64,000 nucleotides of DNA, taken from positions 22,790,001 through 22,854,000 of the forward strand of contig NC_135253.1 in the NCBI RefSeq assembly GCF_964204865.1, written 5' to 3'. This document shows positions 1 to 8,986 of the stretch, one piece after another. The notes beneath the pieces are model-generated. The model had not been told where the DNA came from and searched no databases. It saw only the letters and a list, made by a program, of their open reading frames with translations. Position 1 is the first letter of the stretch. Each line of letters starts with the position of its first letter. The DNA comes from Styela clava. Lineage: Eukaryota > Chordata > Ascidiacea > Stolidobranchia > Styelidae. The translations under genes were made by a program, and so were the position numbers.

Positions 1-234
1 CTAAACTGCTACCACCAGAAATGCAATCTTAAACATCTTGCTGAGCTTAGGGGACGATAATAAAATAAATACGTAACACGATAACACGTGAAAGAGAAAA
101 ATGCGACACGTCGAATACGAGAAAACAACACAGTAATGATGACGACGACGAGATAGCGATAATCATCACGATGACGATGTATAACTGAAGGAATCCTAAC
201 TAAACTAAACTTTAGGACCACACGGACTGCCGAC
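1..234. other. Unique flank left of the tRNA array
   Basis: No gene, tRNA or array sequence is visible. A short stretch (about 135-180) is rich in GAT/GAC-like triplets. The array begins abruptly at 235 inside a tRNA-His. Confidence 0.6.
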
Positions 235-257
235 ACTAACCACTATACGATCACAGC
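235..257 (-). pseudogene. tRNA-His 5' fragment at array edge (pair 0)
   Basis: Only the first 23 nt of the gene (acceptor 5' strand and part of the D arm) remain. This is the left breakpoint of the array. Confidence 0.8.
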
Positions 258-261
258 GTTT

Positions 262-333
262 TAGCAGGGGATAGTTTCGATCCATCGACCTCTGGGTTAT
301 GAGACCAACACGCTTCCGCTGCGCCACACTGCT
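262..333 (-). tRNA. Initiator-like tRNA-Met (CAU), degenerate (pair 0)
   Basis: Anticodon CAU is kept, but there are about five substitutions, in both acceptor strands and the anticodon stem. Probably inactive. Confidence 0.4.
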
Positions 334-486
334 ACTGACACAACGCAAATTCCGCTTCTAATAATCAATCAAACTCTGGGTTATGAGCCCAGCATGTTTC
401 CGCTTCGCCACTCTGCTACTCGGAATACGGAGTTGTCCTTCAAAACGTGGAGTTTCAAAAAAACGCAATGAAAATTAAATTACCGA

Positions 487-558
487 TGCTGTGACCAGGA
501 TTCGAACCTGGGTTATCACGGCCACAACGTGAGGTACTAACCACTATACGATCACAGC
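487..558 (-). tRNA. tRNA-His (GUG), consensus (pair 1)
   Basis: Reference copy for the array. Acceptor GCTGTGA pairs fully with TCACAGC, the discriminator is A73, the anticodon loop is TTGTGGC on a 5-bp stem, and the T arm is CCAGG-TTCGAAT-CCTGG. The base before G1 is C, so the extra G-1 of tRNA-His is not encoded and must be added after transcription, as is usual in eukaryotes. There is no intron. In the gene sense a T4 run follows within about 20 nt and a longer T run after it, both suited to Pol III termination. The gene starts 4 nt after the 3' base of iMet. Confidence 0.93.
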
Positions 559-562
559 GTAT

Positions 563-634
563 TAGCAGAGGATGGTTTCGATCCATCGACCTCTGGGATA
601 TGAGCCCAGCACGCTTCCGCTGCGCCACTCTGCT
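563..634 (-). tRNA. Initiator tRNA-Met (CAU) (pair 1)
   Basis: One change from consensus: A38 to U in the anticodon loop. Confidence 0.85.
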
Positions 635-916
635 ACTCACACAATGCCAATTCCGCTTCTAATAATCAATCAAACTCTGGGTTATGAGCCCAGCACGCTT
701 CCGATTCGCCACTCTGCTACTCGGAATACGGAGTTGTCCTTCAAAACGTGGAGTTTCCTTCCTTTTCTAATAATAAATAAACAAATTTTTAATTCAGAAC
801 TTCAGTTTTTCACCTATGTTTTCATATGTATTTTCAAAATGACTGAAATATTTTCTGACAAATTCGTTCTACAAAATTCAAACTGAAAAGTCGGGTAATT
901 CAAAGGAAAGCTCCGA

Positions 917-1063
917 TGCTGTGAGCAGAATTTGAACTTGGGTTATAACGGCCATAACATGAGGTACTAACCACTATACGATCAAAGTTTGACGCAGATG
1001 ATGATTTAAATTCATCAAACTCTGGGTCATGGGCCCAGAACGTTTCCGCTTCGCCACTCTGCT
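917..1063 (-). pseudogene. Relic iMet/His pair in long unit (1)
   Basis: Reference relic. The His-like half (917-988) has anticodon AUG in place of GUG, a mismatched anticodon stem and a changed acceptor. The iMet-like half (992-1063) keeps CAU inside a C33 loop and an intact T stem (GATGA/TCATC type), but its acceptor ends no longer pair. The head-to-tail order is the same as in intact pairs. Confidence 0.8.
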
Positions 1064-1133
1064 ACTCGGAATACGGAGTTGTCCTTCAAAACGTGGAGTT
1101 TCAAAAAAAACGCAATGAAAATTAAATTACCGA

Positions 1134-1205
1134 TGCTGTGACCAGGATTTGAACCTGGCTTTTCACGGCCACAACGTGAGGTACTAACCACTATACGATC
1201 ACAGC
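1134..1205 (-). tRNA. tRNA-His (GUG), variant (pair 2)
   Basis: G57 to A in the T loop and three changes around the variable loop. Function doubtful. Confidence 0.55.
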
Positions 1206-1209
1206 GTTT

Positions 1210-1281
1210 TAGCAGAGGATGGTTTCGATCCATCGACCTCTGGGTTATGAGCCCAGCACGCTTCCGCTGCGCCACTCTGCT
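1210..1281 (-). tRNA. Initiator tRNA-Met (CAU), consensus (pair 2)
   Basis: Reference copy. Initiator identity rests on the A1:U72 end pair, the three G:C pairs under the anticodon loop (GGG/CCC), and a T loop beginning and ending with A (A54, A60; loop ATCGAAA). The loop CTCATAA carries anticodon CAU with U33, where vertebrate initiators have C33. The rest matches the human initiator as I recall it. The 72-nt gene includes the discriminator A. There is no oligo-T before tRNA-His. Confidence 0.94.
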
Positions 1282-1449
1282 GCTTGCATAATGCAACTTC
1301 CTCTTCTAATAATGAATAAACAAGATTTTATTACCGAACTTCAGTTTTCAACCTTTGTTTTCATAGGTGTTTTGAAAATGACTTCAAAATTTAATTTCGT
1401 CTTTCAAAGTTTAAACTAAAAAGTCGGATAATTCAAAGGAAAGCTCCGA

Positions 1450-1596
1450 TGCTGTGAGCAGAATTCGAACTTGGGATAAAACGGCCACAACACGAGGTAC
1501 TAACCACTATACGATCAAAGTTTGACGCAGATGATGATTTCAATTCATCAAACTCTGGGTCATGGGCACAGAACGTTTCCGCTTCGCCACTCTGCT
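1450..1596 (-). pseudogene. Relic iMet/His pair (2)
   Basis: Unlike other relics, the His-like half (1450-1521) keeps anticodon GUG. The iMet-like half is 1525-1596. Confidence 0.75.
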
Positions 1597-1666
1597 ACTC
1601 GGAATACGGAGTTGTCCTTCAAAACGTGGCGTTTCAAAAAAACAGCAATGAAAATTAAATTACCGA

Positions 1667-1738
1667 TGCTGTGACCAGGATTCGAACCTGGGTTATCACG
1701 GCCACAACGTGAGGTACTAACCACTATACGATCACAGC
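1667..1738 (-). tRNA. tRNA-His (GUG), consensus (pair 3)
   Basis: Consensus at every base. Confidence 0.92.
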
Positions 1739-1742
1739 GTCT

Positions 1743-1814
1743 TAGAAGAGGATGGTTTCGATTCATCGACCTCTGGGTTATGAGCCCAGCACGCTTCCGC
1801 TGCGCCACTCTGCT
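1743..1814 (-). tRNA. Initiator tRNA-Met (CAU), variant (pair 3)
   Basis: Two changes: one breaks the third acceptor pair, the other breaks the G53:C61 pair. Confidence 0.65.
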
Positions 1815-1982
1815 GGTTGCATAATGCAACTTCCTCTTCTAATAATAAATAAACATTATTTTATTACAGAACTTAAGTTTTTCATCTTTGTTTTCATAGG
1901 TGTTTTGAAAATGACTTCGAAATTTAAATTCGTCCTTCAAAGTTTAAACTAAAAAGTCGGGTAATTCAGAGGATAGCTCCGA

Positions 1983-2132
1983 TGCTGTGAGCAGAATTCG
2001 AACTTGGGTTATAACGGCCATAACATGAGGTACTAACCACTATACGATCAAAGCATTTTGACGCAGATGATGATTTCAATTCATCAAATTCTGGGTCATG
2101 GGCCCAGAACGTTTCCGCTTCGCCACTCTGCT
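1983..2132 (-). pseudogene. Relic iMet/His pair (3)
   Basis: His-like 1983-2054 (AUG); iMet-like 2061-2132. Confidence 0.75.
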
Positions 2133-2202
2133 ACTCGGAATACGGAGTTGTCCTTCAATACGTGGAGTTTCAAAAAAAACGCAATGAAAATAAAATTACC
2201 GA

Positions 2203-2262
2203 TGCTGTGACCAGGATTATCACGGCCACAACGTGAGGTACTAACCACTATACGATCACAGC
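2203..2262 (-). pseudogene. tRNA-His with 12-nt T-arm deletion (pair 4)
   Basis: Twelve bases are missing, removing the T loop and most of one T-stem strand, and with them the B box. The remaining sequence is otherwise consensus. Confidence 0.85.
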
Positions 2263-2266
2263 GTTT

Positions 2267-2338
2267 TAGCAGAGAATGGTTTCGATCCATCGACATCTGG
2301 GTAATGAGAACAGCACGCTTCCGCTGCGCCACTCTGCT
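2267..2338 (-). tRNA. Initiator-like tRNA-Met (CAU), degenerate (pair 4)
   Basis: CAU is kept, but the anticodon stem reads CTGTT against CCCAG and position 37 is U. Probably inactive. Confidence 0.4.
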
Positions 2339-2441
2339 ACTTACACAATGCAAATTCCGCTTCTAATAATCAATCAAACTCTGGGTTATGAGCCTAGCAC
2401 GTTTCCGCTTAAAAGTCTGGTTATTCAAAGGAAAGCTCCGA

Positions 2442-2591
2442 TACTGTGAGCAGAATTCGAACTTGGGTTATAACGGCCATAACATGAGGTACTAACCACT
2501 ATGCGATAAAAGCATCTTGACGCAGACGATGATTTCAATTCATCAAACTCTGGGTCATGGTCCCAGAACGTTTCCGCTTCGCCACTCTGCT
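2442..2591 (-). pseudogene. Relic iMet/His pair (4)
   Basis: His-like 2442-2513; iMet-like 2520-2591. Just left, at about 2410, a 5'-half iMet relic is fused directly to long-unit spacer, a recombination junction between short and long units. Confidence 0.75.
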
Positions 2592-2661
2592 ACTCGGAAG
2601 ACGGATCTGTCTTTCAAAACGTGGAGTTTCAAAAAAACTGCAATGAAAATTAAATTACCGT

Positions 2662-2733
2662 TGCTGTGACCAGGATTCGAACCTGGGTTATCACGGCCAC
2701 AACGTGAGGTACTAACCACTATACGATCACAGC
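2662..2733 (-). tRNA. tRNA-His (GUG), consensus (pair 5)
   Basis: Consensus at every base. Confidence 0.92.
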
Positions 2734-2737
2734 GTCT

Positions 2738-2809
2738 TAGCAGAGGATGGCTTCGATCCATCGACCTCTGGGTTATGAGCCCAGCACGCTTCCGCTGCGC
2801 CACTCTGCT
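2738..2809 (-). tRNA. Initiator tRNA-Met (CAU) (pair 5)
   Basis: One change: A60 to G, which alters an initiator hallmark. Confidence 0.8.
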
Positions 2810-2977
2810 GGTTGCATAATGCAACTTCCTCTTCTAATAATAAATAAACATTATTTTATTACAGAACTTAAGTTTTTCATCTTTGTTTTCATAGGTGTTT
2901 TGAAAATGACTTCGAAATTTAAATTCGTCCTTCAAAGTTTAAACTAAAAAGTCGGGTAATTCAGAGGAAAGCTCCGA

Positions 2978-3127
2978 TGCTGTGAGCAGAATTCGAACTT
3001 GGGTTATAACGGCCATAACATGAGGTACTAACCACTATACGATCAAAGCATTTTGACGCAGATGATGATTTCAATTCATCAAATTCTGGGTCATGGGCCC
3101 AGAACGTTTCCGCTTCGCCACTCTGCT
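2978..3127 (-). pseudogene. Relic iMet/His pair (5)
   Basis: His-like 2978-3049; iMet-like 3056-3127. Confidence 0.75.
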
Positions 3128-3196
3128 ACTCGGAATACGGAGTTGTCCTTCAATACGTGGAGTTTCAAAAAAACGCAATGAAAATAAAATTACCGA

Positions 3197-3256
3197 TGCT
3201 GTGACCAGGATTATCACGGCCACAACGTGAGGTACTAACCACTATACGATCACAGC
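3197..3256 (-). pseudogene. tRNA-His with 12-nt T-arm deletion (pair 6)
   Basis: Same deletion as at 2203-2262, so the broken gene was copied along with its unit. Confidence 0.85.
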
Positions 3257-3260
3257 GTTT

Positions 3261-3332
3261 TAGCAGAGAATGGTTTCGATCCATCGACATCTGGGTAATG
3301 AGAACAGCACGCTTCCGCCGCGCCACTCTGCT
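3261..3332 (-). tRNA. Initiator-like tRNA-Met (CAU), degenerate (pair 6)
   Basis: Same broken anticodon stem as pair 4, plus one D-arm change. Confidence 0.4.
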
Positions 3333-3486
3333 ACTTACACAATGCAAATTCCGCTTCTAATAATCAATCAAACTCTGGGTTATGAGCCTAGCACGTTTCC
3401 GCTTCGCCACTCTGCTGATCGGAATACGGAGTTGTCCTTCAAAACGTGGAGTTTCAAAAAAAACGCAATGAAAATTAAATTACCGA

Positions 3487-3557
3487 TGCTGTGACCAGGA
3501 TTCGAACTGGGTTATCACGGCCACAACGTGAGGTACTAACCACTATACGATCACAGC
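3487..3557 (-). pseudogene. tRNA-His with 1-nt deletion (pair 7)
   Basis: One base is missing from the 5' strand of the T stem; the rest is consensus. Confidence 0.7.
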
Positions 3558-3561
3558 GTTT

Positions 3562-3633
3562 TAGCAGAGGATGGTTTAGATCCATCGCCCTCTGGGTTAT
3601 GAGACCAGCACGCTTCCGCTGCGCCACTCTGCT
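3562..3633 (-). tRNA. Initiator-like tRNA-Met (CAU), class B variant (pair 7)
   Basis: Reference for class B: purine 57 is U (T loop ATCTAAA), the variable region is changed and the 31:39 pair is broken. Anticodon CAU is kept. Confidence 0.5.
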
Positions 3634-3787
3634 ACTTACTCAATGCAAATTCCGCTTCTAATTATCAATCAAACTCTGGGTTATCAGACCAGCACGTTTC
3701 CGCTTCGCCACTCTGCTACTCGGAATACGGAGTTGTCCTTCAAAAGGTGGAGTTTCAAAAAAACAGCATTTAAAAGGTAATTTCCGA

Positions 3788-3859
3788 TGCTGTGACCAGG
3801 ATTCGAACCTTGGTTATCACGGCCACAACGTGAGGTACTAACCACTATACGATCACAGC
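3788..3859 (-). tRNA. tRNA-His (GUG) (pair 8)
   Basis: One change, a mismatch at T-stem pair 50:64. Confidence 0.8.
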
Positions 3860-3863
3860 GTTT

Positions 3864-3935
3864 TAGCAGAGGATGGTTTCGATCCATCGACCTCTGGGTT
3901 ATGAGCCCAGCACGCTTCCGCTGCGCCACTCTGCT
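3864..3935 (-). tRNA. Initiator tRNA-Met (CAU), consensus (pair 8)
   Basis: Consensus at every base. Confidence 0.93.
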
Positions 3936-4103
3936 GCTTGCATAATGCAACTTCTTCTTCTAATAATGAATAAACAAGATTTTATTACAGAACTTCAGTT
4001 TTCAACCTTTGTTTTCATAGGTGTTTTGAAAATGCCTTCAAAATTTAATTTCGTCTTTCAAAGTTTAAACTAAAAAGTCGGGTAATTCAAAGGAAAGCTC
4101 CGA

Positions 4104-4253
4104 TGCTGTGAGCAGAATTCGAACTTGGGATTTAACGGACATAACATGAGGTACTAACCACTATACGATCAAAGCATCTTGACGCAGACGATGATTTCAA
4201 TTCATCAAACTCTGGGTCATGGGCCCAGAACGTTTCCGCTTCGTCACTCTGCT
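4104..4253 (-). pseudogene. Relic iMet/His pair (6)
   Basis: His-like 4104-4175; iMet-like 4182-4253. Confidence 0.75.
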
Positions 4254-4323
4254 ACTCGGAAGACGGATCTGTCCTTCAAAACGTGGAGTTTCAAAAAAAC
4301 AGCAATGAAAATTAAATTACCGA

Positions 4324-4395
4324 TGCTGTGACCAGGATTCGAACCTGGGTTATCACGGCCACAACATGAGGTACTAACCACTATACGATCACAGC
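4324..4395 (-). tRNA. tRNA-His (GUG) (pair 9)
   Basis: One change: U30:G40 wobble in the anticodon stem. Confidence 0.85.
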
Positions 4396-4399
4396 GTCT

Positions 4400-4471
4400 T
4401 AGCAGAGGATGGTTTCGATCCATCGACCTCTGGGTTATGAGCCCAACACGCTTCCGCTGCGCCAATCTGCT
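4400..4471 (-). tRNA. Initiator tRNA-Met (CAU), variant (pair 9)
   Basis: Two changes: U27:G43 wobble and an acceptor mismatch at pair 7:66. Confidence 0.65.
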
Positions 4472-4705
4472 GCTTGCATAATGCAACTTTCTCTTCTAAT
4501 AAGAAATAAACAAGATTTTATTAGAGAACTTAAGTTTTTCATCTTTGTTTCCATAGGTGTTTTGAAAATGACTTCAAAATTTAAATTCGTCCTTCAAAGT
4601 TTAAACTAAAAAGTCGGGTAATTCTGTCAGACTGAAATATTGTCTGACAAATTCGTTCTACAAAATTTAAACTGAAAATTCGGGTTATTCAAAGGAAAGC
4701 TCCGA

Positions 4706-4855
4706 TGCTGTGAGCAGAATTCGAACTTGGGTTATAACGGCCATAACATGAGGTACTAACCACTATGCGAAAAAAGCATCTTGACGCAGACGATGATTTC
4801 AATTCATTAAACTCTGGGTCATGGTCCCAGAACGTTTCCGCTTCGCTACTCTGCT
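4706..4855 (-). pseudogene. Relic iMet/His pair (7)
   Basis: His-like 4706-4777; iMet-like 4784-4855. The spacer to its right (4615-4700) is of the longer ~602-bp unit type. Confidence 0.75.
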
Positions 4856-4925
4856 ACTCGGAAGACGGATCTGTCCTTCAAAACGTGGAGTTTCAAAAAA
4901 ACTGCAATGAAAATTAAATTGTCGA

Positions 4926-4997
4926 TGCTGTGACCAGGATTCGAACCTGGGTTATCACGGCCACAACGTGAGGTACTAACCACTATACGATCACAGC
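4926..4997 (-). tRNA. tRNA-His (GUG), consensus (pair 10)
   Basis: Consensus at every base. Confidence 0.92.
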
Positions 4998-5001
4998 GTC
5001 T

Positions 5002-5073
5002 TAGCAGAGGATGGTTTCGATCCGTCGACCTATGGATTATGAGCCCAGCACGCTTCCGCTGTGCCACTCTGCT
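5002..5073 (-). tRNA. Initiator-like tRNA-Met (CAU), variant (pair 10)
   Basis: Five changes, including loss of the 27:43 pair and a changed T stem and D arm. Confidence 0.45.
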
Positions 5074-5227
5074 ACTTACACAATGCAAATTCCGCTTCTA
5101 ATAATCAATCAAACTCTGGGTTATGAGCCCAGCACGTTTCCGCTTCGCCACTCTGCTAATCGGAATACGGAGTTGTCCTTCAAAACGTGGAGTTTCAAAA
5201 AAAACGCAATGAAAATTAAATTACGGA

Positions 5228-5299
5228 TGCTGTGACCAGGATTCGAACCTGGGTTATCACGGCCACAACGTGAGGTACTAACCACTATACGATCACAGC
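5228..5299 (-). tRNA. tRNA-His (GUG), consensus (pair 11)
   Basis: Consensus at every base. Confidence 0.92.
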
Positions 5300-5303
5300 G
5301 TTT

Positions 5304-5375
5304 TAGCAGAGGATGGTTTAGATCCATCGCCCTCTGGGTTATGAGAAGAGCACGCTTCCGCTGCGCCACTCTGCT
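5304..5375 (-). tRNA. Initiator-like tRNA-Met (CAU), class B variant (pair 11)
   Basis: Class B changes plus a further loss of anticodon-stem pairing (CTCTT). Confidence 0.4.
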
Positions 5376-5529
5376 ACTTACACAATGCAAATTCCGCTTC
5401 TAATTATCAATCAAACTCTGGGTTATCAGACCAGCACGTTTCCGCTTCGCCACTCTGCTACTCGGAATACGGAGTTGTCCTTCAAAACGTGGAGTTTCAC
5501 AAAAACAGCATTTAAAAGGTAATTTCCGA

Positions 5530-5601
5530 TGCTGTGACCAGGATTCGAACCGGGGTTATCACGGCCACAACGTGAGGTACTAACCACTATACGATCACAG
5601 C
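5530..5601 (-). tRNA. tRNA-His (GUG) (pair 12)
   Basis: One T-stem mismatch (51:63). Confidence 0.8.
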
Positions 5602-5605
5602 GTTT

Positions 5606-5677
5606 TAGCAGAGGATGGTTTCGATCCATTGACCTCTAGGTTATGAGCCCAGCACACTTTCGCTGCGCCACTCTGCT
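5606..5677 (-). tRNA. Initiator tRNA-Met (CAU), variant (pair 12)
   Basis: About four scattered changes, in the T stem, anticodon stem and D arm. Confidence 0.5.
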
Positions 5678-5849
5678 GCTTGCATAATGCAACATCCTCT
5701 TCAAATAATGAATAAACAAGATTTTATTACAGAACTTCAGTTTTCAACCTTTGTTTTCATAGGTGTTTTGAGAATGACTGACTTCAAAATTTAATTTCGT
5801 CTTTCAAAGTTTAAACTAAAAAGTCGGATAATTCAAAGGAAAGCTTCGA

Positions 5850-5999
5850 TGCTGTGAGCAGAATTCGAACTTGGGATTTAACGGCCATAACATGAGGTAC
5901 TAACCACTATACGATCAAAGCATCTTGACGCAGACGATGATTTCAATTCATCAAACTCTGGGTCATGGGCCCAGAACGTTTCCGCTTCGTCACTCTGCT
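5850..5999 (-). pseudogene. Relic iMet/His pair (8)
   Basis: His-like 5850-5921; iMet-like 5928-5999. Confidence 0.75.
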
Positions 6000-6069
6000 A
6001 CTCGGAAGACGGATCTGTCCTTCAAAACGTGGAGTTTCAAAAAAACAGCAATGAAAATTAAATTACCGA

Positions 6070-6141
6070 TGCTGTGACCAGGATTCGAACCTGGGTTATC
6101 ACGGCCACAACGTGAGGTACTAACCACTATACGATCACAGC
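6070..6141 (-). tRNA. tRNA-His (GUG), consensus (pair 13)
   Basis: Consensus. The intergenic spacer is AAAG instead of AAAC. Confidence 0.92.
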
Positions 6142-6145
6142 CTTT

Positions 6146-6217
6146 TAGCAGAGGATGGTTCCGATCCATCGATCTCTGGGTTATGAGCCCAGCACGCTTC
6201 CGCTGCGTCACTCTGCT
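6146..6217 (-). tRNA. Initiator-like tRNA-Met (CAU), variant (pair 13)
   Basis: A58 to G in the T loop and a broken 10:25 pair, with one variable-loop change. Confidence 0.5.
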
Positions 6218-6385
6218 GCTTGTATAATGCAACTTCCTCTTCTAATAATAAATAAACAAGGTTTTATTACAGAACTTTAGTTTTTCATCTTTGTTTTCAT
6301 AGGTGTTTTGAAAATGACTTCGAAATTTAAATTCGTCCTTCAAAGTTTAAACTAAAAAGTCGGGTAATTCAAAGGAAAGCTCCGA

Positions 6386-6532
6386 TGCTGTGAGCAGAAT
6401 TTGAACTTGGGTTATAACGGCCATAACATGAGGTACTAACCACTATACGATCAAAGGTTGACGCAGATGTTGATTTCAATTCATCAAACTCTGGGTCATG
6501 GGCCCAAAAAATTTCCGCTTTGCCACTCTGCT
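6386..6532 (-). pseudogene. Relic iMet/His pair (9)
   Basis: His-like 6386-6457; iMet-like 6461-6532. Confidence 0.75.
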
Positions 6533-6602
6533 ACTCGGAATACGGAGTTGTCCTTCAAAACATGGCGTTTCAAAAAAACAGCATTGAAAATTAAATTACC
6601 GA

Positions 6603-6674
6603 TGCTGTGACCAGGATTCGAACCTGGGTTATCACGGCCACAACGTGAGGTACTAACCACTATACGATCACAGC
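6603..6674 (-). tRNA. tRNA-His (GUG), consensus (pair 14)
   Basis: Consensus at every base. Confidence 0.92.
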
Positions 6675-6678
6675 GTAT

Positions 6679-6750
6679 TAGCAGAGGATGGTTTCGATCC
6701 ATCGACCTCTGGGTTATGAGCCCAGCACGCTTCCGCTGCGCCACTCTGCT
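6679..6750 (-). tRNA. Initiator tRNA-Met (CAU), consensus (pair 14)
   Basis: Consensus at every base. Confidence 0.93.
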
Positions 6751-6917
6751 GCTTGCATAATGCAACTTCCTCTTCTAATAATAAATAAACATTATTTTAT
6801 TACGGAACTTAAGTTTTTCATCTTTGTTTTCATAGGTGATTTGAAAATGACTTCGAAATTTAAATTCGTCTTTCAAAGTTTAAACTAAAAAGTCTGTAAT
6901 TCAAAGGAAAGCTCCGA

Positions 6918-6989
6918 TGCTGTGAGCAGAATTCAAACTTGGGATTTAACGGACATAACATGAGGTACTAACCACTATACGATCACAGC
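6918..6989 (-). pseudogene. Hybrid His-like tRNA, anticodon AUG (pair 15)
   Basis: The body is of the relic class (AUG anticodon, changed T arm), but the acceptor 5' strand and the 4-nt junction to iMet are of the intact class. This is a recombinant between relic and intact units. Confidence 0.65.
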
Positions 6990-6993
6990 GTCT

Positions 6994-7065
6994 TAGCAGA
7001 GGATGGTTTCGATCCATAGCCCTCTGGGTTATGAGACCAGCACGCTTCCGCTGCGCCACTCTGCT
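6994..7065 (-). tRNA. Initiator-like tRNA-Met (CAU), variant (pair 15)
   Basis: Changes in the variable loop/T stem and a broken 31:39 pair. Confidence 0.45.
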
Positions 7066-7219
7066 ACTTACTCAATGCAAATTCCGCTTCTAATTATCAA
7101 TCAAACTCTGGGTTATCAGACCAGCACGTTTCCGCTTCGCCACTCTGCTACTCGGAATACGGAGTTGTCCTTCAAAAGGTGGAGTTTCAAAAAAACAGCA
7201 TTTAAAAGGTAATTTTCGA

Positions 7220-7291
7220 TGCTGTGACCAGGATTCGAACCTGGGTTATCACGGCCACAACGTGAGGTACTAACCACTATACGATCACAGC
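7220..7291 (-). tRNA. tRNA-His (GUG), consensus (pair 16)
   Basis: Consensus at every base. Confidence 0.92.
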
Positions 7292-7295
7292 GTTT

Positions 7296-7367
7296 TAGCA
7301 GAGGATGGTTTCGATCCATTGACCTCTGGGTTATGAGCCCAGCACACTTTCGCTGCGCCACTCTGCT
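7296..7367 (-). tRNA. Initiator tRNA-Met (CAU), variant (pair 16)
   Basis: About three changes (T stem, D arm); the anticodon arm is consensus. Confidence 0.6.
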
Positions 7368-7539
7368 GCTTGCATAATGCAACTTCCTCTTCAAATAATG
7401 AATAAACAAGATTTTATTACAGAACTTCAGTTTTCAACCTTTGTTTTCATAGGTGTTTTGAGAATGACTGACTTCAAAATTTAATTTCGTCTTTCAAAGT
7501 TTAAACTAAAAAGTCGGATATTTCAAAGGAAAGCTTCGA

Positions 7540-7689
7540 TGCTGTGAGCAGAATTCGAACTTGGGATTTAACGGCCATAACATGAGGTACTAACCACTAT
7601 ACGATCAAAGCATCTTGACGCAGACGATGATTTCAATTCATCAAACTCTGGGTCATGGGCCCAGAACGTTTCCGCTTCGTCACTCTGCT
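7540..7689 (-). pseudogene. Relic iMet/His pair (10)
   Basis: His-like 7540-7611; iMet-like 7618-7689. Copy of 5850-5999 at a 1690-bp distance. Confidence 0.75.
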
Positions 7690-7759
7690 ACTCGGAAGAC
7701 GGATCTGTCCTTCAAAACGTGGAGTTTCAAAAAAACAGCAATGAAAATTAAATTACCGA

Positions 7760-7831
7760 TGCTGTGACCAGGATTCGAACCTGGGTTATCACGGCCACAA
7801 CGTGAGGTACTAACCACTATACGATCACAGC
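7760..7831 (-). tRNA. tRNA-His (GUG), consensus (pair 17)
   Basis: Consensus, with the AAAG spacer as in pair 13. Confidence 0.92.
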
Positions 7832-7835
7832 CTTT

Positions 7836-7907
7836 TAGCAGAGGATGGTTCCGATCCATCGATCTCTGGGTTATGAGCCCAGCACGCTTCCGCTGCGTCA
7901 CTCTGCT
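7836..7907 (-). tRNA. Initiator-like tRNA-Met (CAU), variant (pair 17)
   Basis: Same three changes as pair 13. Confidence 0.5.
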
Positions 7908-8075
7908 GCTTGTATAATGCAACTTCCTCTTCTAATAATAAATAAACAAGGTTTTATTACAGAACTTTAGTTTTTCATCTTTGTTTTCATAGGTGTTTTG
8001 AAAATGACTTCGAAATTTAAATTCGTCCTTCAAAGTTTAAACTAAAAAGTCGGGTAATTCAAAGGAAAGCTCCGA

Positions 8076-8222
8076 TGCTGTGAGCAGAATTTGAACTTGG
8101 GTTATAACGGCCATAACATGAGGTACTAACCACTATACGATCAAAGGTTGACGCAGATGTTGATTTCAATTCATCAAACTCTGGGTCATGGGCCCAAAAA
8201 ATTTCCGCTTCGCCACTCTGCT
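8076..8222 (-). pseudogene. Relic iMet/His pair (11)
   Basis: His-like 8076-8147; iMet-like 8151-8222. Confidence 0.75.
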
Positions 8223-8292
8223 ACTCGGAATACGGAGTTGTCCTTCAAAACGTGGCGTTTCAAAAAAACAGCATTGAAAATTAAATTACCGA

Positions 8293-8364
8293 TGCTGTGA
8301 CCAGGATTCGAACCTGGGTTATCACGGCCACAACGTGAGATACTAACCACTATACGATCACAGC
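8293..8364 (-). tRNA. tRNA-His (GUG) (pair 18)
   Basis: One change: G10:U25 wobble in the D stem. Confidence 0.87.
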
Positions 8365-8368
8365 GTAT

Positions 8369-8440
8369 TAGCAGAGGATGGTTTCGATCCATCGACCTCT
8401 GGGTTATGAGCCCAGCACGCTTCCGCTGCGCCACTCTGCT
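8369..8440 (-). tRNA. Initiator tRNA-Met (CAU), consensus (pair 18)
   Basis: Consensus at every base. Confidence 0.93.
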
Positions 8441-8608
8441 GCTTGCATAATGCAACTTCCTCTTCTAATAATAAATAAACATTATTTTATTACGGAACTT
8501 AAGTTTTTCATCTTTGTTTTCATAGGTGATTTGAAAATGACTTCGAAATTTAAATTCGTCTTTCAAAGTTTAAACTAAAAAGTCGGGTAATTCAAAGGAA
8601 AGCTCCGA

Positions 8609-8680
8609 TGCTGTGAGCAGAATTCGAACTTGGGATTTAACGGACATAACATGAGGTACTAACCACTATACGATCACAGC
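8609..8680 (-). pseudogene. Hybrid His-like tRNA, anticodon AUG (pair 19)
   Basis: Same hybrid structure as 6918-6989, carried in the 1.69-kb duplication. Confidence 0.65.
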
Positions 8681-8684
8681 GTCT

Positions 8685-8756
8685 TAGCAGAGGATGGTTT
8701 CGATCCATAGCCCTCTGGGTTATGAGACCAGCACGCTTCCGCTGCGCCACTCTGCT
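8685..8756 (-). tRNA. Initiator-like tRNA-Met (CAU), variant (pair 19)
   Basis: Same changes as pair 15. Confidence 0.45.
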
Positions 8757-8910
8757 ACTTACTCAATGCAAATTCCGCTTCTAATTATCAATCAAACTCT
8801 GGGTTATCAGACCAGCACGTTTCCGCTTCGCCACTCTGCTACTCGGAATACGGAGTTGTCCTTCAAAAGGTGGAGTTTCAAAAAAACAGCATTTAAAAGG
8901 TAATTTTCGA

Positions 8911-8982
8911 TGCTGTGACCAGGATTCGAACCTGGGTTATCACGGCCACAACGTGAGGTACTAACCACTATACGATCACAGC
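8911..8982 (-). tRNA. tRNA-His (GUG), consensus (pair 20)
   Basis: Consensus at every base. Confidence 0.92.
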
Positions 8983-8986
8983 GTTT

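Noticed and set aside
487-558. tRNA-derived SINE family
   Set aside because: Units are tandem, not dispersed, with no A-rich tail or target duplication, and consensus tRNAs fold fully.
6918-6989. A genuine tRNA-His with anticodon AUG
   Set aside because: The anticodon stem is mismatched and the rest matches the relic class.
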